Assembly (NCBI GenBank): GCA_900635495.1
Contig: LR134136.1
Location: 372,001-436,000, forward strand
From: Atlantibacter hermannii
GTDB lineage: Bacteria; Pseudomonadota; Gammaproteobacteria; Enterobacterales; Enterobacteriaceae
Direction: 5' to 3'
DNA: 64,000 nt
Shown here: one piece after another, positions 9,316 through 18,879 of the stretch
How the letters are laid out: each line of letters opens with the position of its first letter
Position numbering within the stretch: the stretch's first letter is position 1
Notes under the pieces: generated by a model
What the model was told of the DNA's origin: nothing
The model's input: only the letters and a program-made list of their open reading frames with translations
The model's database searches: none
Made by a program: the position numbers and the translations under genes

Positions 9316-10608
9316 ATGGATGAATTTAAGCCAGAAGACGAGCTGAAACCTGATCCCAGCGATCGTCGTACTGGTCGTTCTCGTAAATCTTCCGAGTTCG
9401 ATAACGAGCCGCAACTGAACATCGACGACGTCGATTTGGATGCGGACGATCGTCGTCCGACGCGTGCGCGTCGCGGACGTGACGAGGACGCGGATTACGA
9501 GGCTGAAAGCGAAATGGCGGATGACGTCGACGTTGAGCGTCGCCCGCGTAAACGCAAAAAAGCGCCTGCTAAAGGCCCGGTTTCCCGCCAGCATATGATG
9601 ATGGGCGTGGGTATCCTGGTATTGCTGCTGTTAATTATCGGCATTGGTTCTGCCCTTAAAGCGCCGTCTTCCGATTCCAGCACCGCGCAAAACCAGCCGG
9701 CTGAAAAGAATATTAATCTCAACGGTGGCGACACCACCGCCGCGAATCAGGCGAACGGCGCACAGCCTGAGCCAGGCACCACTTCCGCTGCCAACAATAC
9801 TAACGGTCAGGAAATTTCCCTGCCGCCAGTCTCTTCTACCCCGACGCAGGGCCAGGCTCCCGCGACGCCGGAAGGCCAGCAGCGTGTGGAAGTACCGGGC
9901 GACCTGAATAACGCACTGACCTCGCAGCAAGGCCAGATCGATGCGGCGGCAAGCGGATCAACGTTGCCGACTGAACCGGCGACCGTAGCTTCCGTGGGCG
10001 CGAACACCCCTCATCGTCAGGCTGCTTCCGGCGAAGCCGAGCGTCAGCCCGCACGTAATGAACGTAAACAGGCGGTGATTGAGCCTGCGCCGCGTAAAAC
10101 GCAGACCACGCAAACTGCCCCGGCAACACGTCAGCCGACGGCACCGAAAGCGACGGAGACGAAACCTACCGCGACCGCGAAGCAAACTGCGCCTGCGGCT
10201 TCTTCTGGCAGCGCCAGCGCGCCAGTTAAAGCGCCAGCAGCGACCACCGCCGCGCCGAAAGCTACAGCTTCCGCGCCAGCGGCAACCGCAGCTGCGCCAG
10301 CCGCCAGCGCGGGTGCGTCAAGCGGCAACGTGGGCTCGCTTAAATCCGCGCCTTCGAGCCACTACACGCTTCAGTTGAGCAGTTCGTCGAACTACAACAA
10401 CCTGAACGCCTGGGCGAAAAAAGAGAGCCTGAAAAACTACGTGGTTTATCAGACAACCCGCAACGGTCAACCCTGGTACGTGCTGGTAAGCGGTGTTTAC
10501 GCATCGAAAGAAGACGCGAAACGTGCCGTGTCTTCGTTACCGGCGGATGTCCAGGCGAAAAACCCGTGGGCGAAACCCATTCATCAGGTTCAGGCCGATC
10601 TTAAGTAA
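9316..10608 (+). CDS. damX: Cell-division SPOR-domain protein DamX
   Basis: The start is the ATG at 9316 (MDEFKPEDELKPD, as in E. coli), giving 430 residues. The order is an acidic and arginine-rich cytoplasmic N-terminus, one membrane helix (about 98-118), a long low-complexity periplasmic linker rich in Ala, Pro, Thr and Gln, and a C-terminal SPOR domain (about the last 80 residues, from HYTLQLSSSSN). SPOR domains bind denuded glycan at the division septum. The linker is the main site of divergence from E. coli, as expected. Confidence 0.95.
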   Translation: MDEFKPEDELKPDPSDRRTGRSRKSSEFDNEPQLNIDDVDLDADDRRPTRARRGRDEDADYEAESEMADDVDVERRPRKRKKAPAKGPVSRQHMMMGVGILVLLLLIIGIGSALKAPSSDSSTAQNQPAEKNINLNGGDTTAANQANGAQPEPGTTSAANNTNGQEISLPPVSSTPTQGQAPATPEGQQRVEVPGDLNNALTSQQGQIDAAASGSTLPTEPATVASVGANTPHRQAASGEAERQPARNERKQAVIEPAPRKTQTTQTAPATRQPTAPKATETKPTATAKQTAPAASSGSASAPVKAPAATTAAPKATASAPAATAAAPAASAGASSGNVGSLKSAPSSHYTLQLSSSSNYNNLNAWAKKESLKNYVVYQTTRNGQPWYVLVSGVYASKEDAKRAVSSLPADVQAKNPWAKPIHQVQADLK

Positions 10609-10674
10609 TGATCAAAGCGCAGGATGCTGTAGGAGCCGTCTCCACAGCTGGAGAAGGTTAAGCAGTCAGACAGC

Positions 10675-11490
10675 ATGAAAAAAAAACGCGCTTTTCTTAA
10701 ATGGGCAGGGGGGAAATACCCCCTGCTGGATGAAATCAAAAAGCACCTCCCGCAAGGCGACTGTCTGATTGAGCCCTTTGTGGGCGCAGGTTCGGTTTTC
10801 CTCAATACTGACTATTCACGCTATATCCTCGCGGATATCAACAGCGACTTGATCAGTCTGTATAACATCGTTAAAACCCAGACTGATGACTATGTCCGCC
10901 AGGCGCGTGAATACTTCACGCCCGAAATGAATCAGGCAGACGTCTATTATCATTTGCGCGATGAGTTTAATCAGAGCCAGGATCCGTTCCGGCGCGCGCT
11001 GCTGTTTTTGTACCTTAACCGCCACGGCTACAATGGCCTGTGCCGGTACAATTTACGCGGCGAGTTTAATGTCCCTTTTGGCCGTTATCGCAAACCCTAT
11101 TTTCCGGAAGATGAACTCTATTTCTTCGCGGAACGGGCGCGTAACGCGATGTTTATTTGCGAAGGGTACGCCAGCAGCATGGCGCGTGCGCAGCAGGGGT
11201 CAGTGGTGTATTGCGATCCGCCTTATGCGCCGCTTTCTGCGACAGCGAATTTCACGGCGTATCACACCAACAGTTTTAATTTTGAACAGCAGCAGCATCT
11301 TGCTGAACTGGCCCATGGACTCAAAGGAAATCTGGTCCCGGTGCTGATTTCAAACCACGATACCGAACTCACCCGCCAGTGGTATCGGCAAGCTGATGAC
11401 CTGCACGTTGTGCGGGCGCGGCGCAGCATTAGCAGTAATGGCGGCACACGTAAAAAAGTGGACGAACTGCTGGCGCTCTATTCCGCCTGA
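10675..11490 (+). CDS. dam: DNA adenine methyltransferase (GATC)
   Basis: Dam methylates the adenine in GATC and governs mismatch repair, replication timing and gene switching. The 271-residue product (E. coli 278) has the SAM-binding FVGAGSVF motif near residue 35, the catalytic DPPY at 181-184 and the RRSISSNGGTRKKVDELLALY end. It stops a few residues after LLALY, lacking the short E. coli tail. It follows damX by 66 bases and precedes rpe. Confidence 0.97.
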   Translation: MKKKRAFLKWAGGKYPLLDEIKKHLPQGDCLIEPFVGAGSVFLNTDYSRYILADINSDLISLYNIVKTQTDDYVRQAREYFTPEMNQADVYYHLRDEFNQSQDPFRRALLFLYLNRHGYNGLCRYNLRGEFNVPFGRYRKPYFPEDELYFFAERARNAMFICEGYASSMARAQQGSVVYCDPPYAPLSATANFTAYHTNSFNFEQQQHLAELAHGLKGNLVPVLISNHDTELTRQWYRQADDLHVVRARRSISSNGGTRKKVDELLALYSA

Positions 11491-11530
11491 GCCGTTTCGC
11501 CCGCCGCACAAAACTTTTATGGAGAAGCGG

Positions 11531-12208
11531 ATGAAACAGTTTTTGATTGCCCCCTCGATTCTGTCGGCCGATTTTGCCCGTTTAGGTGAAGATACCGCCG
11601 CCGCGCTGGCTGCGGGCGCCGACGTCGTCCATTTTGACGTTATGGATAACCACTATGTGCCGAACCTGACTATCGGCCCAATGGTACTGAAAGCGCTGCG
11701 TAAATACGGCATTACCGCGCCGATCGATGTGCATCTGATGGTGAAGCCGGTAGATCGCATCATTCCTGATTTCGCTGCGGCGGGCGCCAGCTATATCACC
11801 TTTCACCCGGAAGCTTCTGAGCATGTGGATCGCTCCCTGCAACTGATCAAAGAGCACGGCTGCAAAGCGGGCCTGGTGTTTAACCCGGCAACCCCGCTTA
11901 GCTACCTTGATCATGTAATGGATAAGCTGGACGTGATCCTGCTGATGTCGGTCAACCCTGGCTTCGGCGGCCAGTCTTTTATTCCGCACACCCTGGATAA
12001 ACTGCGCGAAGTGCGTCAACGCATTGATGCTTCAGGCTATGATATCCGCCTTGAAGTCGATGGCGGCGTAAAAGCCTCCAATATCGGTGAAATCGCCGCA
12101 GCGGGTGCGGATATGTTTGTTGCGGGCTCGGCAGTGTTCGACGCCCCGGATTATAAAGCGGTCATCGACGAGATGCGTCGTGAACTGGCAAAGGTAAGTC
12201 ATGGATAA
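11531..12208 (+). CDS. rpe: Ribulose-phosphate 3-epimerase
   Basis: The ATG at 11531, eight bases after a GGAG, gives 225 residues, identical in length to E. coli Rpe; the longer frame from 11396 overlaps dam and is not supported. The enzyme interconverts ribulose 5-phosphate and xylulose 5-phosphate in the pentose phosphate pathway. The TIM-barrel shows the metal-binding HFDVMDNHYVPN, HLMV and LEVDGGV motifs. The stop overlaps the gph start by eight bases. Confidence 0.97.
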   Translation: MKQFLIAPSILSADFARLGEDTAAALAAGADVVHFDVMDNHYVPNLTIGPMVLKALRKYGITAPIDVHLMVKPVDRIIPDFAAAGASYITFHPEASEHVDRSLQLIKEHGCKAGLVFNPATPLSYLDHVMDKLDVILLMSVNPGFGGQSFIPHTLDKLREVRQRIDASGYDIRLEVDGGVKASNIGEIAAAGADMFVAGSAVFDAPDYKAVIDEMRRELAKVSHG

Positions 12209-12962
12209 ATTTAACTCTGTTCGCGGCGTAGCATTTGACCTGGACGGTACTCTGGTCGACAGCGCGCCGGGCCTGGCTACGGCGGTGGATATGGCGCTGT
12301 ATGCGCTGGAGCTGCCGCAGGCGGGCGAAGCGCGGGTCATCACCTGGATTGGTAACGGCGCGGATGTGCTGGTCGAACGCGCCCTGACCTGGGCGCGTCA
12401 GGAGCGTGCTGTTCTGCGTGCGGCATCGGGCAAGCCTGCGATTGACGATGCGGATATCCCGCATGCCGATCAGGTGCGAATGCTGCGTAAGTTGTTTGAC
12501 CGTTTCTACGCCGATGCGGTGGAAGAAGGCAGCGTCTTGTTCCCGGATGTGGCCGTGACGCTGAGCGCGCTGGCGGAAAATGCTATCCCGATGGCGCTGG
12601 TGACGAACAAACCCACGCCCTTCGTCGCGCCGTTACTGGACGCGCTGGATATCGCCAAATACTTCACCGTCGTGATTGGCGGCGATGATGTGAAAAATAA
12701 AAAGCCGCACCCGGAGCCGCTACTGCTGGTAGCGGAAAAATTAGGGCTCACCCCTGGCGAACTGCTGTTTGTCGGCGATTCGCGTAATGACATTCAGGCC
12801 GCCGCCGCCGCAGGGTGCCGTTCCGTTGGCCTGACATATGGCTACAACTACGGCGAAGCGATTGAACTGAGCAACCCGGACGTGGTATTCCATCACTTCA
12901 AAGACATTCTGCCCGCGCTTGGGCTCCCCCACAGTGAAAATCAGGAATTAACAAATGAGTAA
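12201..12962 (+). CDS. gph: Phosphoglycolate phosphatase
   Basis: The 253-residue HAD-family phosphatase (E. coli 252) dephosphorylates 2-phosphoglycolate arising from repair of oxidised DNA ends. HAD motif I is FDLDGTLVDS (residues 12-21, nucleophile Asp13), motif II is TNKPTP, motif III the lysine near KKPHPEP, and motif IV FVGDSRND. Start and stop overlap rpe and trpS by eight bases each, so translation is coupled. Confidence 0.96.
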   Translation: MDKFNSVRGVAFDLDGTLVDSAPGLATAVDMALYALELPQAGEARVITWIGNGADVLVERALTWARQERAVLRAASGKPAIDDADIPHADQVRMLRKLFDRFYADAVEEGSVLFPDVAVTLSALAENAIPMALVTNKPTPFVAPLLDALDIAKYFTVVIGGDDVKNKKPHPEPLLLVAEKLGLTPGELLFVGDSRNDIQAAAAAGCRSVGLTYGYNYGEAIELSNPDVVFHHFKDILPALGLPHSENQELTNE

Positions 12963-13959
12963 GCCCATCGTATTTAGTGGCGCACAGCCCTCAGGTGAAC
13001 TGACTATCGGCAACTACATGGGTGCGCTCCGTCAGTGGGTCAACATGCAGGATGAGTACCATTGCATCTATTGCATCGTGGATCAGCATGCTATCACTGT
13101 ACGTCAGGACCCGGCTGCGCTGCGTAAAGCCACGCTGGATACGCTGGCCCTGTACCTTGCCTGCGGTATCGACCCGGAAAAAAGCACCATTTTCGTCCAG
13201 TCCCATGTGCCGGAACACGCACAGCTTTCATGGGCGTTAAACTGTTACACCTACTTCGGCGAACTGAGCCGCATGACGCAGTTTAAAGACAAATCGTCGC
13301 GTTATGCCGAGAACATCAACGCAGGCCTGTTTGATTACCCGGTGCTGATGGCGGCGGATATTCTGCTGTATCAAACTAACCAGGTGCCGGTGGGCGAAGA
13401 CCAGAAACAGCATCTGGAACTGAGCCGCGATATCGCCCAGCGTTTTAACGCGCTGTATGGCGAGGTGTTTAAAATTCCGGAGCCGTTCATTCCGAAATCC
13501 GGCGCTCGCGTCATGTCGCTGCTTGAGCCGACCAAAAAGATGTCCAAGTCTGACGATAACCGCAACAACGTGATTGGCCTGCTGGAAGATCCGAAGTCGG
13601 TCGTTAAGAAGATCAAACGTGCGGTGACGGATTCCGATGAGCCGCCAGTCGTGCGCTACGACGTGGCAAATAAAGCGGGTGTCTCTAACCTGCTGGATAT
13701 TCTCTCAGCCGTTACCGGCAAGAGCATTCCGGAGCTGGAGCAGCATTTCGAAGGCAAAATGTATGGCCATCTGAAAGGCGAAGTGGCGGACGCGGTGTCC
13801 GGCATGCTGACCGAGCTTCAGGAGCGCTATCATCGTTATCGTAACGACGAAGCTTTCCTGCAGAGCGTGATGAAAGACGGTGCGGCGAAAGCCCGCGCCC
13901 GCGCCAGCGAAACGCTGAAGCATGTGTATGATGTGATTGGTTTTGTTGCGCAGCCGTAA
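12955..13959 (+). CDS. trpS: Tryptophanyl-tRNA synthetase
   Basis: The 334-residue class I synthetase matches E. coli TrpS in length. The HIGH-type motif appears as GAQPSGELTIGNYMG (residues 9-23) and the KMSKS loop at about 195-199. It is the last gene of the run from aroK and ends at a strong terminator at 13978. In E. coli the yhfS-yhfZ genes lie next to trpS; here the neighbour is the frl operon. Confidence 0.97.
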   Translation: MSKPIVFSGAQPSGELTIGNYMGALRQWVNMQDEYHCIYCIVDQHAITVRQDPAALRKATLDTLALYLACGIDPEKSTIFVQSHVPEHAQLSWALNCYTYFGELSRMTQFKDKSSRYAENINAGLFDYPVLMAADILLYQTNQVPVGEDQKQHLELSRDIAQRFNALYGEVFKIPEPFIPKSGARVMSLLEPTKKMSKSDDNRNNVIGLLEDPKSVVKKIKRAVTDSDEPPVVRYDVANKAGVSNLLDILSAVTGKSIPELEQHFEGKMYGHLKGEVADAVSGMLTELQERYHRYRNDEAFLQSVMKDGAAKARARASETLKHVYDVIGFVAQP

Positions 13960-13975
13960 GCGTACCGCATGACAG

Positions 13976-14003
13976 AAAAAGAGGGCTTCGGCCCTCTTTT
14001 TTA
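13976..14003. terminator. Terminator between trpS and frlR
   Basis: The stem GAGGGC-TTCG-GCCCTC is flanked by an A run and a T run, so it is a symmetrical rho-independent terminator for the convergent trpS and frl transcripts. It abuts the frlR stop codon at 14001-14003. Confidence 0.9.
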
Positions 14004-14735
14004 TTTCTGGCGATGATTATCGATAGTCAGGCTGACGCGGTTGGCGCGGCAAAACAGTTCGGAATAGTGCACCGGTTTTCCGGCCTGATCGAAGGCGATT
14101 TTGCTGATGCGGAACAGCGGTTCTCCGAGTTCGCACTTTAGCCTTTGCGCTTCGGCTTTGGTGGCCATAAAAATATCGATGGTTTTTTTATCGCTCACTA
14201 CCCGGGTGTCGTACTTCTCCTGGAACAGCTTATAGGTGGAAGCGCCTGCGGTATAAATGTCGTCGAACGCCGGATAGCGGGAGAGCGGGATCCATGAACT
14301 GTCGATAAACAACGGCTCGTCGTCCAGATACATCACCCGTAGCAGGCGGAAAATCTCGCTGCCGCCAGGGATGTTGAGCCTTTCGCAAAACGGATCGGCA
14401 TTTATCCGTTCCTGTTCAATTACTTCTTCGCGGGTCGGCTTGCCCTGTGAAACGCCGAAATCTGTAAAGCCGCTCACGGTCAGCAGTGCGTTCTCGACTT
14501 TTTTACTCTGTACGAAAGTGCCTTTTCCCTGCCAGCGTTGCAGCACGCCGTCGTTAACCAGATCGCTGATTGCTTTGCGGATGGTGATACGGCTGACATT
14601 GTAGAGCGTGCATAACTCGCTTTCGGTGGGGATCTGTTGACCCGGCCGGTAAACGCCCTGCGCGATATCATCCAGCAGGCGTTGACGCACGGTGGCGTAA
14701 AGGAGTTGATGTGAGTAACGCTCCGTAGCTGGCAT
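14001..14735 (-). CDS. frlR: GntR/HutC-family regulator FrlR
   Basis: The 244-residue protein matches E. coli FrlR (243). A winged-helix GntR DNA-binding domain covers about residues 8-78 (TESELCTLYNVSRITIRKAI and GKGTFVQS), followed by a UTRA ligand-binding domain (about 98-235). UTRA domains usually sense a phosphorylated sugar, here probably a fructosamine 6-phosphate. It is the last gene of the minus-strand frlABCDR operon, about 100 bases after frlD, and presumably represses it. Confidence 0.93.
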   Translation of the reverse strand: MPATERYSHQLLYATVRQRLLDDIAQGVYRPGQQIPTESELCTLYNVSRITIRKAISDLVNDGVLQRWQGKGTFVQSKKVENALLTVSGFTDFGVSQGKPTREEVIEQERINADPFCERLNIPGGSEIFRLLRVMYLDDEPLFIDSSWIPLSRYPAFDDIYTAGASTYKLFQEKYDTRVVSDKKTIDIFMATKAEAQRLKCELGEPLFRISKIAFDQAGKPVHYSELFCRANRVSLTIDNHRQK

Positions 14736-14836
14736 GAATCGACCCTGTAGTTATAAGAGGAGTGGGGGTGATTATATGAGCGTTTTAGGATCAGTAACAG
14801 GCGTTGGCATGCGGATTGTCACGCCAACGCTCGGCT

Positions 14837-15622
14837 TTACCAGGCACCATGGTAGCCAATCGTGCGTGCGGCGCACTCGGTGCCCTGTTGCATGGCCTCC
14901 TGAAGCGGCAGGCCGTTAGCGACGGCGCACAGGAATCCTGCGATATAAGAATCTCCCGCACCCATCGTATCGACCACCTCGACCTGTTTTGGCGGCATGC
15001 GCCAGAACTGCTGGCCGTCCCACGCCAGACTGCCGTTTTCGCCAAGCGTGGCGATAGCCACACCTGCACCGCATTGCACGATGGTTTGCAGACGATCGCG
15101 CAGCCACGCGTTTTCTTCGTTCGCCGAGGCAAAGGCGTAATCCAGATATGGCGGCAGCGTACGCCACAGCGGGCTTTCCCATTTGTCGGCAAAATCAAAC
15201 GACAGGATTTTTCCCGCTGCTTTTAATGCCGGGAAGGCGGATTCCGCATGGCCCCAGATAGCAGAATGAATAATGTCGTACTCCTTCAGCCATTCGAGGT
15301 CCTGCTCGCTCACGCTGAACTCAGCCATCACGCCTTCGGTGTAATCACCAAGGAAGCGGTCGTTATCGTGCAGTTCCACCTGCGTTTGCGCCGTCACGCC
15401 GGGCATCGCCTGCAAGTGAGAGATATCCACGCCTTTATCGGCTAAATCGCGCCGCAGCATTGCGCCGTAGTCATCCTGGCCTACCCAACTGACGCAGGCC
15501 GGATGCATACCATAACGCGTGCTGTAGACCGCCACGTTAACGGCGTTGCCGCCGGAAAAGGCTTTGCCCAACTGCGGATAAATATCCACACAGTTATCGC
15601 CTACCGTTGCCAGCCGTTTCAT
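14837..15622 (-). CDS. frlD: Fructoselysine 6-kinase FrlD
   Basis: The ATG at 15622 gives 261 residues, the E. coli FrlD length (MKRLATVGDNCVDIYPQL); the longer frame reaching 15721 lies in frlC. It is a PfkB/ribokinase-family kinase with the GGNAVNVAV substrate region near residue 25 and the DTMGAGDSYIAGF anion-hole signature at about 218-230. It phosphorylates fructoselysine for FrlB. The start overlaps the frlC stop as ATGA. Confidence 0.94.
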   Translation of the reverse strand: MKRLATVGDNCVDIYPQLGKAFSGGNAVNVAVYSTRYGMHPACVSWVGQDDYGAMLRRDLADKGVDISHLQAMPGVTAQTQVELHDNDRFLGDYTEGVMAEFSVSEQDLEWLKEYDIIHSAIWGHAESAFPALKAAGKILSFDFADKWESPLWRTLPPYLDYAFASANEENAWLRDRLQTIVQCGAGVAIATLGENGSLAWDGQQFWRMPPKQVEVVDTMGAGDSYIAGFLCAVANGLPLQEAMQQGTECAARTIGYHGAW

Positions 15623-16449
15623 TGCGCCTCCTGTGGGAGCAATTCGCGAAAACGTGCCAGTGCCTGGCGGGCGTAAAGTCGCGGTTCGTTCATGTACATG
15701 GTCACCAGTTCGATAGTGCAATAACCGTGATATCCGCTGTCGATAATATCGCGCATCAGCTCGCGCAACGGCATCCTGCCTTCGCCGGGAATATAATGGC
15801 TGTCGCTCGCGCCGTCGCTGTCGACAATATGCAAATGGCGTAACTTATCGCCCAGCTTGTCGAAATAGCTCATCACCGGCTCGCCCTGGACAAACGGGGC
15901 GCAGATATCAATCATGCTGAACAGACGCGGCGAAGGCACCAGCGCCAGTGCTCGCAGCACATCGTTAGCGTTGCACACTACGTTGGACTCATAAGGCGTG
16001 AGCGGCTCCAGCAGCAGATCCATCCCGATGTTTTGCGCGTGACCGCACAGCTCATGCAGGTTGTCTGCCAGCCGTTGCCAGATAGCGTCCGGCGGGGTGA
16101 GATAGCCGGCATGCGCGGCGGAGATCAGCGTGAATCCGGCATTCATCTCTTTCGCCATATCCATACCGAGCTTGATCATATCCAGGCTTTCACGGCGCAT
16201 CCGCTCATCGCCCAGCATCATATTAAAGGGATAACCGTTGGTTTCCGGCGTATAGCCGATAATCGGCATCTGATACACCCGCGTCAGTTCTTTGACGTGT
16301 TTAATGCCACCAGCCTTGAGATCCGGCGCGTAGGCGTGGGGTCGACCGCCCCACAGTTCGATCCCGTCGTACCCTAATTCATGCGCGTCGCGAAACGCGT
16401 GCTCCAGCGGTAAACGCTGATGACCGCAGGTAAACATACCCGTTTTCAT
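15619..16449 (-). CDS. frlC: Fructoselysine 3-epimerase FrlC
   Basis: The 276-residue protein equals E. coli FrlC in length. It is an AP endonuclease 2-like TIM-barrel epimerase that converts psicoselysine to fructoselysine, widening the substrate range of the pathway. Metal-ligand regions are visible as LLEPLTPYESN, SMIDICAP, HLHIVDSDG and CTIELVTMYMNEP. It sits between frlB (48 bases upstream) and the overlapping frlD. Confidence 0.94.
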   Translation of the reverse strand: MKTGMFTCGHQRLPLEHAFRDAHELGYDGIELWGGRPHAYAPDLKAGGIKHVKELTRVYQMPIIGYTPETNGYPFNMMLGDERMRRESLDMIKLGMDMAKEMNAGFTLISAAHAGYLTPPDAIWQRLADNLHELCGHAQNIGMDLLLEPLTPYESNVVCNANDVLRALALVPSPRLFSMIDICAPFVQGEPVMSYFDKLGDKLRHLHIVDSDGASDSHYIPGEGRMPLRELMRDIIDSGYHGYCTIELVTMYMNEPRLYARQALARFRELLPQEAQ

Positions 16450-16497
16450 GTGTCTGCTCCTTGCTGTGATGCCCGGCCAGCGGGCCGGGCGAGGCCA

Positions 16498-17520
16498 TTA
16501 ATACTCGACGATGCCACCGTAGTAGCGACGGTCGTCCGGATTGTGATCTTTGTAGATGGACAGGTAGTAGCAGAGCCACTCCATCGGTACGAACATCAGG
16601 AATGGCGCAAGCCACGGATGCATACCCTGGGCTATCTCGGCGTAATCGATCACAATGACGTTATCGGTACGCTCGCGTACGAAACGGATGGCGCGCTCCG
16701 TGGTATGGCGGCTTTCGTCATTGCCGAGCAGGAAAAGGAACGGTACGCCCGGCTCAACGATTTCCAGCGGGCCGTGGCGGAATTCGCCGCTTTCAATCAC
16801 CGAACCGTGAGTCCAGGTAAATTCCATCAGCGTAACGATGCCCTCTTTGTAACCCAGCGGACGCAACGGGCCGGCTGACACGGTATAAATCATCGGCCAC
16901 TGAGAGGCTTGCTCACCCAACTGACGTCCTTTGTCTTCCCAGGTGCGCACCAGGTGACCCAGCGCCTGCGGCAGTTTACGCAGATCGTTTTTGATTTTGC
17001 CGATCTCCGCGTGCGGCGCGAGACGGGTGATCATCTCCAGCACCACGCTGTAGCACAGCAGCAAATGGATTTCCCAGATGCAGTCGGCTTCATACGCCAC
17101 GACATGTTCAGCCACCTGAGTGACAGGGCTGTCCGGACGTTTGGTAAAGGCCGCCGTCAGCGCGCCGCATGCCGCGCCCAGTTCCAGCGCCTTAATCACT
17201 TCCTCGGTTTTGCCATAATCGGAAACGCCAATGACTGCGCAGCGCGAATCCAGGCGGTGCGGGGTGTTATCGCAGAACTCCCAGCCGGAAAGCGCATACA
17301 CCTGCAAACTGGAGAAACGGTCCGCCAGATGCTTCGCCGTCTGCGCCGCATTCAGCGGCGAACCGCAGGCCACGAAGTAAATACGATCCACGCCGCGGGC
17401 AATCATTTCACCGACGATGGCGTGCACGCGCGGAACGTCTTTCTCGAGAACTTTCTCCACTTCCTTGACCATGTTTTCGGTTACCAGGAAATCCACCGTG
17501 CTTTTATCAATATTCAACAT
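16498..17520 (-). CDS. frlB: Fructoselysine 6-phosphate deglycase FrlB
   Basis: The 340-residue protein has the E. coli FrlB length and two SIS sugar-isomerase domains (about residues 30-165 and 195-330), related to the isomerase half of GlmS. FrlB splits fructoselysine 6-phosphate into glucose 6-phosphate and lysine. The ESGEFRHGPLEI segment of the active site is present. It follows frlA by 21 bases in the same transcript. Confidence 0.95.
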   Translation of the reverse strand: MLNIDKSTVDFLVTENMVKEVEKVLEKDVPRVHAIVGEMIARGVDRIYFVACGSPLNAAQTAKHLADRFSSLQVYALSGWEFCDNTPHRLDSRCAVIGVSDYGKTEEVIKALELGAACGALTAAFTKRPDSPVTQVAEHVVAYEADCIWEIHLLLCYSVVLEMITRLAPHAEIGKIKNDLRKLPQALGHLVRTWEDKGRQLGEQASQWPMIYTVSAGPLRPLGYKEGIVTLMEFTWTHGSVIESGEFRHGPLEIVEPGVPFLFLLGNDESRHTTERAIRFVRERTDNVIVIDYAEIAQGMHPWLAPFLMFVPMEWLCYYLSIYKDHNPDDRRYYGGIVEY

Positions 17521-17541
17521 GCAACAACTCTCCAGACAGGG

Positions 17542-18879
17542 TTAAGAAATATGAGCCAGACGGCGATTGCGCTTTTCCCAGAAGGCGTAAGCGGGCAGGC
17601 CGGTAGCGATAACAATCAGGGCGCAGATAAGCCCCGGGACAGGCGCCCACACAAAGGTGGAGGCCACAAGAATCAGGCTTGAAGCGATAGCGGCAAAGGT
17701 CATCAGACCGAACGCCGGCGTGCGCCACAGCGGTTTGTAGTCCTCGCGCTTGCGACACCAGATAATCGAGCCGAAGGTGAGGGTGTTTTTGAAGCACATC
17801 ACCAGCGTGAAGTAGCCGAGCAGGCTGGTGAGATCAGAGACGAAGATAAAGAAGATGCCGAGGGCGCACTGCAGGATGATGGAGACATCCGGCGTGTTGT
17901 ATTTCGGGTGAACGTGGCCAAAGCTTTTGAAAAAGAGATTATCTTTCGCCATCGCATACTCAAGGCGTGGCTGGTACATCACGCAGCTTGAAAGCGATCC
18001 CAGGATGACGATGATAGCCGTGACCGCAACGAAAATGCCCGCCACGCTGCCCAGCGCCGGAATATAGGTGAGCGCATCGGAAATGGGCGTCTCTGAGGCA
18101 GCAAGCTTATCAAACGGCATCAGGCCGGTGATCACCAGCGCCAGCAGCGAATACAGCACCAGCACCAGCAGGCAGGAGCCGATCAGAGCACGCGGCATGG
18201 TTTTACCGGGGTTTTTAATTTCGCCGGTCATATAGCAAATGGACGCCATACCGGTGTAAGACCAACTGGTAGCGGAAATCCCGGCCAGCAGCGCCATAAT
18301 GCCTGCCGCCGCGCTGGGGGTAGCGCCAGCCGGGGCGCTGAAGTTATCGCCTTTCAGCCAGAACACGCCAATGCCGATCACAATGGCAAACGGGATGATT
18401 TTCGCGATGGTAATCAGCGTCTGGAAGGTCGCGCCGCCTTCTACCGAACGCAGGTGCAGCACCATAAAGGCCAGAATCAGGCCGGTGGCAACGAACTTTC
18501 CGGCAAACGGATCGATGGGGATCAGAAAACCCATGTTGCTGACAATCGCCAGCGCCATAATAGACAGCGATGGCGCATCATTGGCCCAGAAGCTGGCCCA
18601 GCCGGAAAGAAACGCCAGCGGACGGCTGCCCGCATTTTTCAGATACACATAGTCCGCGCCGTTTTCGGGATACGCCGTGGACAGCTCCGCGTAAACACAC
18701 ATCTGCGGGATAACGATCAGCCCGCCAATAACGAAAGCAAGCACCGTGAGCCACGGGGAGCCTGCCGCTTTTGCGACTTCACCAACCGAAACGAAAATAC
18801 CGGAACCGACGGTCGTTCCGACGGAAATGGCCAGCACGGCCCAAAAGCCGAGCTTGCGTTGGAGTTCCTGGCCTTCCAT
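17542..18879 (-). CDS. frlA: Fructoselysine/psicoselysine transporter FrlA
   Basis: The 445-residue APC-superfamily permease matches E. coli FrlA almost throughout, with about twelve hydrophobic segments. The first helix holds the APC motif ISVGTTVGSGIF near residue 16-30. It imports Amadori products across the inner membrane. It is first in frlABCDR; AGGTAAC precedes the ATG. The upstream region holds two inverted repeats (18992-19017 and 19053-19077) that are candidate regulatory sites. Confidence 0.94.
   Translation of the reverse strand: MEGQELQRKLGFWAVLAISVGTTVGSGIFVSVGEVAKAAGSPWLTVLAFVIGGLIVIPQMCVYAELSTAYPENGADYVYLKNAGSRPLAFLSGWASFWANDAPSLSIMALAIVSNMGFLIPIDPFAGKFVATGLILAFMVLHLRSVEGGATFQTLITIAKIIPFAIVIGIGVFWLKGDNFSAPAGATPSAAAGIMALLAGISATSWSYTGMASICYMTGEIKNPGKTMPRALIGSCLLVLVLYSLLALVITGLMPFDKLAASETPISDALTYIPALGSVAGIFVAVTAIIVILGSLSSCVMYQPRLEYAMAKDNLFFKSFGHVHPKYNTPDVSIILQCALGIFFIFVSDLTSLLGYFTLVMCFKNTLTFGSIIWCRKREDYKPLWRTPAFGLMTFAAIASSLILVASTFVWAPVPGLICALIVIATGLPAYAFWEKRNRRLAHIS

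Noticed and set aside
16033..17682. Long plus-strand frames opposite frlB and frlC
   Set aside because: Opposite-strand shadows; frlB and frlC match known proteins over their whole length.
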